From assembly GCA_004144865.1 (NCBI GenBank), contig SEAY01000002.1, positions 1-64,000 on the forward strand: DNA of 64,000 nucleotides, given 5' to 3'. The first letter of the stretch is position 1, and each line of letters begins with the position of its first letter. Of this stretch, positions 38,744 through 45,719 are shown in pieces. Both the position numbers and the translations under genes were made by a program. The stretch comes from Comamonadaceae bacterium. Its GTDB lineage: Bacteria; Pseudomonadota; Gammaproteobacteria; Burkholderiales; Burkholderiaceae_C. Below the pieces are notes generated by a model. That model was not told where the DNA came from and searched no databases. It saw nothing but the letters and a program-made list of their open reading frames with translations.

Positions 38744-39118
38744 ATGATCTTCGCACCCGCCCTGCGCACCCGCGCGTATGCACCGGCCCGCGGTTTCGAC
38801 CGCGGTTTCGAGCGTTTCCTGAACGAGGCCTTCTTCACCCCGGCCACCGGCGTGAAGGTGGAGCAGACCGAGGAAGCCTGGACCCTGGGCCTGGACGTGC
38901 CCGGCGTCACCCGCGAGCAGCTTTCCATCGAAGTCGACGGCACCGTCGCCCGCGTGCGGACGACCAAGGAGGCCCCGCGCCAGTACAGCGCCGCCTACGA
39001 GCTGCCGGCCGAGATCGACGCCGAGGCCACCAGCGCGAAGCTGGAAAACGGCGTGCTGACGCTCACCCTGGCGAAGAAGAAGCCGGTGGTGACCTCGCGC
39101 CAGATCGAGGTGAAGTAA
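38744..39118 (+). CDS. Small heat shock protein (Hsp20 family)
   Basis: The 124-residue protein has an alpha-crystallin domain from about residue 33. The segment LGLDVPGVTREQLSIEVDG opens the beta sandwich, and the closing strand motif AKLENGVLTLTLAKKK matches the family A-x-x-x-n-G-v-L signature. It acts as an ATP-independent holdase oligomer. The N-terminal arm is short and the C-terminal IxI-type anchor is weak (RQIEVK). The ribosome-binding site is AAGGAG. I looked for a sigma-32 promoter in the 150-base divergent spacer and did not find a convincing one. Confidence 0.9.
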   Translation: MIFAPALRTRAYAPARGFDRGFERFLNEAFFTPATGVKVEQTEEAWTLGLDVPGVTREQLSIEVDGTVARVRTTKEAPRQYSAAYELPAEIDAEATSAKLENGVLTLTLAKKKPVVTSRQIEVK

Positions 39119-39129
39119 GAGCTTTCCGC

Positions 39130-39188
39130 GTCGTTCCCGCGCAGGCGGGAATCCAGGGCGCCCCGGGTCCCCGCCTCCGCGGGGACGA
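39130..39188. repeat. TCATTCCCGCG-type palindromic repeat (copy 2)
   Basis: A shortened, slightly diverged copy of the element at 36072-36154: TCGTTCCCGCGCAGGCGGG, then CCCCGCCTCCGCGGGGACGA. It lies between the convergent hsp20 and methyltransferase genes, where it can form a hairpin for both transcripts. Confidence 0.85.
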
Positions 39189-39197
39189 CGGCGTTTC

Positions 39198-39839
39198 CTA
39201 AGCGCGCTTGCGGGCCACCATGCCGATCAAGGCCGAGTGGCCCTTGTGGGCCGAGCCTTCCGCCAGGTCCGCCTCGTACTCGCGCAGTTCCAGGATGTCC
39301 ATCGCCTGGAACGCCTCACGCAGCAGCTCCGGCGTGTACATGTGCGAGGCGATCGGCGGCCCGCCGGTGCGGTAGTCCAGCTGCTTGGGCGTGTAGCCCT
39401 GCAGGACCAGCGTGCCGCCCGGCTTGAGGCAACGCATCATGCCTTCGAAGATGCGCAGGCGCAGCTGCGGATCGGCGAACTGGATGAAGATCGCCGCCAC
39501 GCCGTCGTAGAGGCTTTCCGGCCACGCCAGCGTCGCGATGTCCGCCACGGCGAAATTGACCTTCACGCCCGTGATGCGCGCGAAATCGCGGGCCTTGCGC
39601 ACGCCGACCTCGGCGATGTCGAAGGCGTCGACGATCAGCCCGCGCTGCGCCAGCCACACGCTGTTGCGCCCTTCCCCGTCCGCGACGCACAGCACCCGCT
39701 GCCCCGCATGCCAGAGATCGGCGTGCTCGTGCAGCCACCCGTTCGGCTCCGTGCCGAACAGGTAGCCGGGCTCGGAGAAGCGGCGGTTCCACGTGCCGGT
39801 GGGGTCGGAAAAGCCGGAAGGCTGCGGCGGGTCACTCAT
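39198..39839 (-). CDS. SAM-dependent methyltransferase (TehB/UbiE-like fold)
   Basis: The 213-residue class I methyltransferase starts SDPTGTWNRRFSEPGYLFGTEPN, typical of the DUF/TehB-like group. Motif I VLCVADGEGRNSVWLAQRG binds SAM, acidic motif II is IVDAFDIAE, and LKPGGTLVLQGYTP is motif III. The substrate is unknown; relatives include tellurite-resistance and small-molecule thiol methyltransferases. Starts at 39839 (MSDPP) and 39848 are both possible; I prefer the former by family length. It is only 25 bases from the downstream-facing tsaD end on the same strand. Confidence 0.85.
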   Translation of the reverse strand: MSDPPQPSGFSDPTGTWNRRFSEPGYLFGTEPNGWLHEHADLWHAGQRVLCVADGEGRNSVWLAQRGLIVDAFDIAEVGVRKARDFARITGVKVNFAVADIATLAWPESLYDGVAAIFIQFADPQLRLRIFEGMMRCLKPGGTLVLQGYTPKQLDYRTGGPPIASHMYTPELLREAFQAMDILELREYEADLAEGSAHKGHSALIGMVARKRA

Positions 39840-39864
39840 GGCCCCCATGTTAGGGGCGGCGGCC

Positions 39865-40899
39865 TCAGGCGGCCAGTGCGTCCAGCGGCCAGCGCGGCTT
39901 GACGTCGAAGGCGTAGGCCGTGGTGGCCTCCTGCACGCCCGCCTGCAGGCGCATGGCGGCGGCCAGGGCGATCATGGCGCCGTTGTCGGTGCACAGCGCC
40001 AGTTCGGGATAGTGCACGCGCACGCCGCGCCGCCCGCAGGCAGTGTCGAGCTGCGAGCGCAGCAGCCGGTTGGCACCCACCCCGCCGGCGACCACGATGC
40101 GCTGCAGGCCGCTGCGGTCGAGCGCGGCCAGCGACTTCTTCACGAGCACATCCACGATCGCCGCCTCGGTGGCCGCGGCGAGATCGGCCTTGCGCGCCTC
40201 CAGCCCGGCACCGAGCTTGTTGGCCTGCGTGAGCACGGCCGTCTTCAGACCGGCGAAGGAAAAATCGAGGTCGCCGCTGTGCAGCAGGGGACGCGGCAGC
40301 TTGAAGGCCGCGGGATCGCCGGACTGCGCCAGGCGCGAGAGCGCCGGCCCGCCGGGATAACCCAGGCCGAGCAGCTTGGCCGACTTGTCGAAGGCCTCGC
40401 CGGCCGCATCGTCGATCGTTTCACCCAGCAGCGTGTAGCGGCCGACGCCGTCCACCTGCATGAGCTGGGTGTGGCCGCCGGAGACCAGCAGCGCGATGAA
40501 GGGAAAGGCGGGCGGATCGCTGCTGAGGAAGGGCGACAGCAGGTGACCCTCGAGGTGGTGCACGCCCAGCACCGGCTTGCCCAGCGCCGCGCCCAGGGCG
40601 CAAGCGACACCGGCGCCCACCAGGAGTGCCCCCGCCAGGCCGGGGCCGCGCGTGTACGCCACCACGTCCACCTCGCGCAGGCTGCTGCCCGCCTCGGCCA
40701 GCACCTGGCTGGCGAGCGGCAGCACGCGGCGGATGTGGTCGCGGCTTGCGAGCTCCGGCACCACGCCGCCGTAGGCCTGGTGCATTTCCACCTGGCTGTG
40801 CAGCGCGTGCGCGCGCAGCCGCGGCACCTGCGTGCCCACGGCCTCCACCAGCGCCACGCCGGTCTCGTCGCAGGACGACTCGATGCCCAGAACGATCAT
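39865..40899 (-). CDS. tsaD: tRNA N6-adenosine threonylcarbamoyltransferase
   Basis: The 344-residue ASKHA-fold protein begins [20 protein letters not shown]. It has metal-binding His residues H115 and H119 (HHLEGH), the signature [17 protein letters not shown], and the nucleotide loop [10 protein letters not shown]. With TsaB, TsaC and TsaE it installs t6A37 on ANN-decoding tRNAs, which is essential in most bacteria. The ATG at 40899 is set by this start; the longer open frame upstream lies antisense to the nitrate regulator. It is divergent from that regulator. Confidence 0.96.
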   Translation of the reverse strand: MIVLGIESSCDETGVALVEAVGTQVPRLRAHALHSQVEMHQAYGGVVPELASRDHIRRVLPLASQVLAEAGSSLREVDVVAYTRGPGLAGALLVGAGVACALGAALGKPVLGVHHLEGHLLSPFLSSDPPAFPFIALLVSGGHTQLMQVDGVGRYTLLGETIDDAAGEAFDKSAKLLGLGYPGGPALSRLAQSGDPAAFKLPRPLLHSGDLDFSFAGLKTAVLTQANKLGAGLEARKADLAAATEAAIVDVLVKKSLAALDRSGLQRIVVAGGVGANRLLRSQLDTACGRRGVRVHYPELALCTDNGAMIALAAAMRLQAGVQEATTAYAFDVKPRWPLDALAA

Positions 40900-40965
40900 G
40901 GCGCCAAGTGTATCCAGCGGTGGATGCCCGGGCGGCGCGGCATGTTTGTTGCTGTTCCTCCGGCG

Positions 40966-42189
40966 ATGAAGTCCGGATCCACCTTCCTGCTCGCGGCGCG
41001 CCAGTGCGAGATCGCCGAACTGGAGGAGCTCGCCCGCACCGCGGAACTGGTGGGGGTGATAGGCCGCGGCATCCACGCGCTGCAGCGCGAGCGCGGGCTG
41101 ACCAACGTGTTCCTCAGCTCGCACGGCGCGCGCTTCGGTCCGCAGCGCCTGCAACAGGTGGAGGAATGCCGCCGCATGGAAAGCGAAGTGCGGGCGGCCT
41201 TCGACGGGCTGGACACCGGCAGCGCGCAGGCGCGCAACGGCGCGCGGCTCTTCAGCCGCGTCGCCGTGGTCCTGCACGGCCTGGACGGCCTGCCGGCGCT
41301 GCGAGAGCGGGTCGCGCGACAAGTGCTCTCGGGACCGGAGGCCGTCGCCGCCTTCAGCCGGCTGGTGGCGGGATTGCTGAGCGTGGTGTTCGAGGCGGCC
41401 GACAGCGCGACGGACCCGCAGGTGTCGCGCGCCCTGGTCGCCCTCTTCAACTTCATGCAGGGCAAGGAACTGGCCGGCCAGGAGCGCGCGCTGGGCGCCG
41501 CGGCCTTCGCCGCCGGCAGCGTCGATGCGGCGCGCCAGCAGCAATGGCGCCACCTGGTCGACGCGCAGCAGGGCTGCTTCCAGGTGTTCGCGGACTTCAG
41601 CGACGCCGCGGTGCTGCAGTCCGAGGCCGCGAGCCGCGAGCCCGTGGTGCTGGCCGAGATCGAGAGGCTGCGCCGCATCGGCCTGGCCGCGCGCGGCGAT
41701 GCGCTGGATCCGGACCTGAGCGCCGCCTGGTACGAGGCCTGCACCCGGCGCATCGACGGCATGCGCAGGGTCGAAGACGTCCTCGCGCTGCACCTGCGCC
41801 ACCTGTGCGAAGCGCGCATCGCGCAAGCCCGCACGGAGCTGCGCGACCAGCGCGCGATGCTGGAAGCGCTGGCCAGCGCCGTGGACCCCGCCGGCGCTGG
41901 CGGCACCCCCTACGGCCCGCACCTGGAGCGCTCGGTGCTCGCGATGGTGCAGGAGCAGTCACGCCGGCTGCAGGCCATGGGTGACGAACTCGACGCGGTG
42001 CGCGCCTCCCTCAACGAACGCAAGCTGGTGGAACGCGCCAAGGGCCTGCTGATGGCGCACCGGCAAATGAGCGAGGACGACGCGTACAAGGCGCTGCGGC
42101 AGATGGCGATGAACCAGAACCGCAAGCTGGCCGACGTGGCCGAGGCGGTGCTGTCGCTCGCCGAAGTGCTGCCCGGCGCCCCACGCTGA
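40966..42189 (+). CDS. nasR: Nitrate-responsive ANTAR antiterminator (NasR type: NIT + ANTAR)
   Basis: The protein is about 407 residues. The N-terminal two-thirds is an all-helical NIT nitrate/nitrite-sensing domain, with the motif [16 protein letters not shown] (about 39-54) that carries the conserved Arg of NasR. Residues ~340-400 form an ANTAR RNA-binding domain ([20 protein letters not shown] followed by [13 protein letters not shown]). In Klebsiella, NasR with bound nitrate prevents termination in the nasF leader. Here the leader of the adjacent importer operon has matching RNA features. An ATG at 40942 is an alternative start; neither has a clear ribosome-binding site. Length is close to Klebsiella NasR (393). 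Confidence 0.88.
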   Translation: MKSGSTFLLAARQCEIAELEELARTAELVGVIGRGIHALQRERGLTNVFLSSHGARFGPQRLQQVEECRRMESEVRAAFDGLDTGSAQARNGARLFSRVAVVLHGLDGLPALRERVARQVLSGPEAVAAFSRLVAGLLSVVFEAADSATDPQVSRALVALFNFMQGKELAGQERALGAAAFAAGSVDAARQQQWRHLVDAQQGCFQVFADFSDAAVLQSEAASREPVVLAEIERLRRIGLAARGDALDPDLSAAWYEACTRRIDGMRRVEDVLALHLRHLCEARIAQARTELRDQRAMLEALASAVDPAGAGGTPYGPHLERSVLAMVQEQSRRLQAMGDELDAVRASLNERKLVERAKGLLMAHRQMSEDDAYKALRQMAMNQNRKLADVAEAVLSLAEVLPGAPR

Positions 42190-42197
42190 AGGGGCGA

Positions 42198-42214
42198 TGC
42201 ACTGCTGCGGTGCA
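42198..42214. promoter_or_regulatory. NtrC-type binding site
   Basis: TGCACTGCTGCGGTGCA is a perfect dyad (TGCAC-N7-GTGCA) that fits the 17-bp NtrC consensus. It lies about 110 bases upstream of the -24 element of the sigma-54 promoter at 42323, a normal enhancer distance. Confidence 0.65.
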
Positions 42215-42239
42215 GAAATACGATGGCCCAGCCCACGCC

Positions 42240-42315
42240 GTCATTCCCGCGGAGGCGGGAATCCAGGGCATCCCGGGAGGCGAAAGCCCTGGGTCCCCGC
42301 CTGCGCGGGGACGAC
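42240..42315. repeat. TCATTCCCGCG palindromic repeat (copy 3)
   Basis: The near-intact copy reads GTCATTCCCGCGGAGGCGGG to CCCGCCTGCGCGGGGACGAC. It is wedged between the NtrC-type site and the sigma-54 promoter of the nitrate importer operon, where it sets the enhancer-promoter spacing. Confidence 0.9.
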
Positions 42316-42322
42316 GGAGAAG

Positions 42323-42340
42323 TTGGCACGGTCCCTGCAT
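42323..42340 (+). promoter_or_regulatory. Sigma-54 promoter of the nitrate importer operon
   Basis: TTGGCACGGTCCCTGCAT has the -24 GG (42325-42326) and -12 GC (42337-42338) exactly 12 bases apart, matching TGGCACG-N4-TTGCA with one mismatch in the -12 box. Transcription should start near 42350, seven bases before the first leader hairpin. Confidence 0.85.
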
Positions 42341-42349
42341 GACCTCTTC

Positions 42350-42478
42350 CGAACGGGCGCCAACGGCGGCGCGCTGACAACCCGAACATCGGACAACGGC
42401 GTCCATCCCTGCGTGCCCCGGCGCGCAGCGCGATGGCCGCCGTTTCTTTTTTCCTTTCTTCGCAACCAGGAGCCCACG
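42350..42478 (+). promoter_or_regulatory. ANTAR-type antiterminator leader with attenuator
   Basis: Hairpin 1 (42357-42372) is GCGCC-AACGGC-GGCGC. Hairpin 2 (42391-42404) is GGAC-AACGGC-GTCC. Both hexaloops have A at position 1 and G at position 4, the rule established for ANTAR targets. Downstream, CAGCGCGATGGCCGCCGTT (42426-42444) can pair with AACGGCGGCGCGCTG (42362-42376, loop and 3' arm of hairpin 1) or, over seven bases, with the loop of hairpin 2. The TTTCTTTTTTCC tract starting at 42443 follows directly. Hairpin and terminator folds therefore exclude each other. The ribosome-binding site AGGAG precedes ATG 42479. Confidence 0.8.
42362..42460 (+). terminator. Attenuator (intrinsic terminator) in the importer leader
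   Basis: The 15-base arm 42362-42376 pairs with 42426-42444, with a 4-base bulge (ATGG). The stem ends directly at a U-rich run TTTCTTTTTTCCTTTCTT (42443-42460). The large loop could itself fold. No gene ends here, so termination would be premature and regulatory. Confidence 0.7.
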
Positions 42479-43771
42479 ATGCAAAGCAAACCCCACGCGC
42501 CCACCCGCCGAACCGTGCTGCAGGGCGCCGCCGCCCTTGGCGGGGCGAGCCTCTTCCCCGGCATCGCGATGGCGCAGTCCACCGCCCTCGAAACGAAGGC
42601 CGCCAAGCTGGGCTTCATCGCGCTCACCGACGCCGCGCCGCTCTTCGTGGCCGACGAGAAGGGCTTCTTCAAGAAGCACGGCATGACCGAGGTCGAAGTC
42701 CTCAAGCAGTCCTCCTGGGGCGCAACGCGCGACAACCTGGTGCTGGGATCGAAGAGCAACGGCATCGACGGCGCGCACATCCTCACGCCGATGCCCTACC
42801 TGATCACCACTGGGGCGGTGACGGCCAACAACGTGCAGGTGCCGATCCACATCCTCGCGCGGCTGAACCTCGGCGGACAGGGCATCTCGGTCGGCAACGA
42901 GTACAAGGACCTGAAGGTCGGCCTCGATACCAAGGCGTTCCGGAAGGCGCTGCTGGACAAGCGCGTGAAGACCGGCAAGGCGGTGAATGCCGCCATGACC
43001 TTCCCCGGCGGCACGCACGACCTGTGGATCCGCTACTGGATGGCCGCGGGCGGCGTCGATCCCACGCGCGACATCAATACCATCGTGGTGCCGCCGGCGC
43101 AGATGGTGGCCAACATGAAGGTGGGCAGCATGGACACCTTTTGCGTGTGCGAGCCCTGGAACCTGCAGCTGATCCACCAGAAGATCGGCTACACGGCCAT
43201 CACCACCAGCGAAATGTGGATGAACCATCCGGAGAAGGCCTTTGCGATGCGCGCCGACTACGTGCAGGCGAACCCGAACGCCACCAAGGCGCTGCTGAAG
43301 GCGGTGATGGAAGCGCAGATGTGGTGCGAGGACCCGAAGAACCGCGCCGAAGTCGCCGAGATCTGCGCACGCCGCCGCTGGATCAACGCGCCGGTGGAGG
43401 ACATCGTCGATCGCATCAAGGGCAACTTCGACTACGGCACCGGGCGCGTGGAGAACGACAGCAAGTTCCAGATGCGCTACTGGAAAGACCAGGCCAGCTA
43501 TCCCTTCCAGTCGCACGACCTCTGGTTCCTCACCGAGAACCAGCGCTGGGGCTACCTGCCGCCCAACATCGACACCAAGGCGCTGATCGCCAAGGTGAAC
43601 CGCGAGGACATCTGGCGCACCGCCGCGAAGGAACTAGGCGTCGCAGCGAAAGACATTCCCGCCTCCACCTCGCGCGGCGTGGAGAAGTTCTTCGACGGCA
43701 AGGTGTTCGATCCGGCCAACCCGAAGAAATACCTCGACAGCCTCGAGATCAAGTACGTCAAGGCGGCGTGA
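42479..43771 (+). CDS. nrtA: Nitrate ABC transporter substrate-binding protein (NrtA/CmpA family)
   Basis: The 430-residue binding protein has a twin-arginine-type signal (RRTVLQGAAALGGASLFPG, residues 10-28, cleavage after AMA at 32), suggesting Tat or Sec export. The mature protein has NrtA features: LGFIALTDAAPLFVADEKGF at the start, GTHDLWIRYWMAAGGVDP and the substrate-pocket region VGSMDTFCVCEPWN. It captures nitrate or nitrite in the periplasm for the following permease and ATPase. A cytoplasmic NasS role is unlikely because a signal peptide is present. Translation is preceded by AGGAG. Confidence 0.92.
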   Translation: MQSKPHAPTRRTVLQGAAALGGASLFPGIAMAQSTALETKAAKLGFIALTDAAPLFVADEKGFFKKHGMTEVEVLKQSSWGATRDNLVLGSKSNGIDGAHILTPMPYLITTGAVTANNVQVPIHILARLNLGGQGISVGNEYKDLKVGLDTKAFRKALLDKRVKTGKAVNAAMTFPGGTHDLWIRYWMAAGGVDPTRDINTIVVPPAQMVANMKVGSMDTFCVCEPWNLQLIHQKIGYTAITTSEMWMNHPEKAFAMRADYVQANPNATKALLKAVMEAQMWCEDPKNRAEVAEICARRRWINAPVEDIVDRIKGNFDYGTGRVENDSKFQMRYWKDQASYPFQSHDLWFLTENQRWGYLPPNIDTKALIAKVNREDIWRTAAKELGVAAKDIPASTSRGVEKFFDGKVFDPANPKKYLDSLEIKYVKAA

Positions 43772-43781
43772 GGAAGCCAGC

Positions 43782-44645
43782 ATGCACGACAGCGAAACGA
43801 TCCATCCCATCCCGCTGGCGGTGCCCGCGGAGCCGGGGCCGCTGCGCCGCGCCTTCGCGCAGGCCACGCGGATCTTCATGGGGCACGTGCTGCCGCCGCT
43901 GGTGATCATCGGCCTGCTGGTGCTGGTGTGGGAGGTGCTGGGCTCGCGTCCGGGCGCCAGCCTGCCTGCGCCCACCAAGGTGGTGCAGGACACATGGGAG
44001 CTCATCACCCAGCCCTTCTACGACCACGGGGGCAACGACGTGGGCATCGCGTGGCAGCTGCTCGCGAGCCTGAAGCGCGTGGCCTACGGCTATTCGCTCG
44101 CGGTGCTGGCGGGCGTGAGCCTCGGCGTGCTGGTGGGCCAGTCGACCTGGGCGCTGCGCGGCCTGGACCCGCTGTTCCAGGTGCTGCGCACGGTGCCGCC
44201 GCTGGCCTGGCTGCCGATCTCGCTGGCCGGTTTCCGCGACGGGCACCCGTCGGCGATCTTCGTCATCTTCATCACGTCGATCTGGCCGATCATCATCAAC
44301 ACCTCCATCGGCGTCCGCAACATTCCGGAGGACTACCGCAACGTCGCGAAGGTGATCCGCCTCAACGGCCTGGAGTACTTCGGCAAGATCATGCTGCCGG
44401 CCGCCGCGCCCTTCATCTTCTCGGGGTTGCGCATCGGCGTCGGCCTGTCGTGGCTGGCGATCATCGCGGCGGAGATGCTGATCGGCGGGGTGGGCATCGG
44501 CTTCTTCATCTGGGACGCCTGGAACTCCTCGCGCATCAGCGACATCATCCTGGCGCTCGTGTACGTGGGCCTGGTCGGCTTCGCGCTGGACCGCATCGTC
44601 GCCTTCATCGGCCGCAAGGTGACCCGCGGCACGGCCGCCAACTAA
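43782..44645 (+). CDS. nrtB: Nitrate ABC transporter permease
   Basis: The 287-residue inner-membrane permease of the NrtB/SsuC type has six transmembrane helices. The EAA-like coupling loop IPEDYRNVAKVIRLNGLEYF contacts the ATPase, and TVPPLAWLPISLAGF is a family signature. It forms the transmembrane channel of the nitrate importer. It begins ten bases after nrtA. Confidence 0.92.
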   Translation: MHDSETIHPIPLAVPAEPGPLRRAFAQATRIFMGHVLPPLVIIGLLVLVWEVLGSRPGASLPAPTKVVQDTWELITQPFYDHGGNDVGIAWQLLASLKRVAYGYSLAVLAGVSLGVLVGQSTWALRGLDPLFQVLRTVPPLAWLPISLAGFRDGHPSAIFVIFITSIWPIIINTSIGVRNIPEDYRNVAKVIRLNGLEYFGKIMLPAAAPFIFSGLRIGVGLSWLAIIAAEMLIGGVGIGFFIWDAWNSSRISDIILALVYVGLVGFALDRIVAFIGRKVTRGTAAN

Positions 44646-44662
44646 AGACCCGGAGGACCACC

Positions 44663-45508
44663 ATGACCAAGCCCTACCTCTCGCTGTCGCAGGTCGACAT
44701 GACCTTCCCCGGGCCGAACGGCGGCAACCCGGTGCTGAAGAACATCGACCTCGACGTCCGGCGTGGCGAGTACATCTCGCTGATCGGCCACTCCGGCTGC
44801 GGGAAGTCCACGGTGCTGAACATCGTCGCCGGCCTGCTGAAGGCCACCTCGGGCGGCGTGATCGTCGACAACCGCGAGGTGAACGCGCCCGGCCCCGACC
44901 GTGCCGTGGTGTTCCAGAACCACTCGCTGCTGCCCTGGCTGACCGTCTACCAGAACGTGGAGCTGGCCGTCGGCAAGATCTTCCGCGACACGCGCAGCGC
45001 CGCGGAACGCAGGGAGTGGATCCTGCACAACCTGGCGATGGTGAACATGTCGCACGCGCTGGACCGCCTGCCCTCGCAGATCTCCGGCGGCATGAAGCAG
45101 CGCGTGGGCATCGCGCGGGCGCTCGCGATGGAGCCCAAGGTGCTGCTGCTCGACGAACCCTTCGGCGCGCTGGACGCGCTCACGCGCGCGCACCTGCAGG
45201 ACGAGGTGATCCGCATCCAGTCGGAGCTGGGCAACACGGTGATGATGATCACGCACGACGTCGACGAGGCGGTGCTGATGTCGGATCGCGTGGTGATGAT
45301 GACCAACGGGCCGGCCGCCACGATCGGGCAAGTGATGGACGTGCCGCTGGAACGCCCGCGCAACCGCATCGCGCTGGCCGAGGACGCCGTCTACAACCAC
45401 TGCCGGCAGGAGATCCTGAGCTTCCTCTACGAGAAGCAGCGGAAGGTGGAAGCGATCGGCGCGCGGACTTCGGCGGCGCGGACGGAGCGGCAGAAGGCGG
45501 TGGCGTGA
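44663..45508 (+). CDS. nrtD: Nitrate ABC transporter ATP-binding protein
   Basis: The 281-residue ATPase has Walker A GHSGCGKST (about residues 42-50), Q-loop VFQNHSLLPWLTVYQNVELA, signature ISGGMKQRVGIARALA, Walker B VLLLDEPFGALD and the switch His in ITHDVDEAV. These match the NrtD/SsuB importer group, without the C-terminal binding-protein domain of NrtC. It starts 17 bases after nrtB with AGGACC ahead of the ATG. The last ~20 residues are Arg/Ala-rich. Confidence 0.93.
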   Translation: MTKPYLSLSQVDMTFPGPNGGNPVLKNIDLDVRRGEYISLIGHSGCGKSTVLNIVAGLLKATSGGVIVDNREVNAPGPDRAVVFQNHSLLPWLTVYQNVELAVGKIFRDTRSAAERREWILHNLAMVNMSHALDRLPSQISGGMKQRVGIARALAMEPKVLLLDEPFGALDALTRAHLQDEVIRIQSELGNTVMMITHDVDEAVLMSDRVVMMTNGPAATIGQVMDVPLERPRNRIALAEDAVYNHCRQEILSFLYEKQRKVEAIGARTSAARTERQKAVA

Positions 45509-45517
45509 GCCTCGTCC

Positions 45518-45551
45518 GTCGGGGTTCGGCTTCGCGCTCACCCCGACCTAC
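45518..45551. repeat. GTCGGGGTTCG repeat, plus orientation
   Basis: GTCGGGGTTCGGCTTCGCGC through CACCCCGACCTAC forms a short hairpin (GTCGGGG / CCCCGAC). The inverted copy is at 45667-45700. Related copies occur at 14125-14160, 14182-14214, 54029-54057 and 54083-54114. Confidence 0.9.
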
Positions 45552-45584
45552 ATTCCGGATTCCGCCTGCGACGGCCACAATGTC

Positions 45585-45660
45585 GTCATTGCGGGCTTGA
45601 CCCGCAATCCACGGCGCGCCATCCAGCCCCGCATGGATCCCGGGTCGAGCCCGGGATGAC
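45585..45660. repeat. GTCATTGCGGGCTTGACCCGCAA-type palindromic repeat
   Basis: TTGCGGGCTTGACCCGCAA is itself a hairpin and is followed by ATCCACGG and a second hairpin, ATCCCGGGTCGAGCCCGGGAT. The element sits exactly between the two inverted GTCGGGG repeats. A related copy is at 62283-62366. It lies between nrtD and the convergent ANTAR gene. Confidence 0.85.
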
Positions 45661-45666
45661 AATATC

Positions 45667-45700
45667 GTAGGTCGGGGTGAGCGCGCAGCCGAACCCCGAC
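45667..45700. repeat. GTAGGTCGGGGTGAG repeat, minus orientation
   Basis: Inverted partner of 45518-45551; both could pair over about 34 bases, enclosing the repeat at 45585-45660. It lies just downstream (in its own direction) of the ANTAR-sensor gene end. Confidence 0.9.
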
Positions 45701-45719
45701 GTCCCGCCACCAGCCGCCT

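Noticed and set aside
39793-40965. Extension of the NIT-ANTAR frame upstream to 39793
   Set aside because: This part is antisense to tsaD and the methyltransferase start, and has no domain; the ATG at 40966 (or 40942) gives the NasR length.
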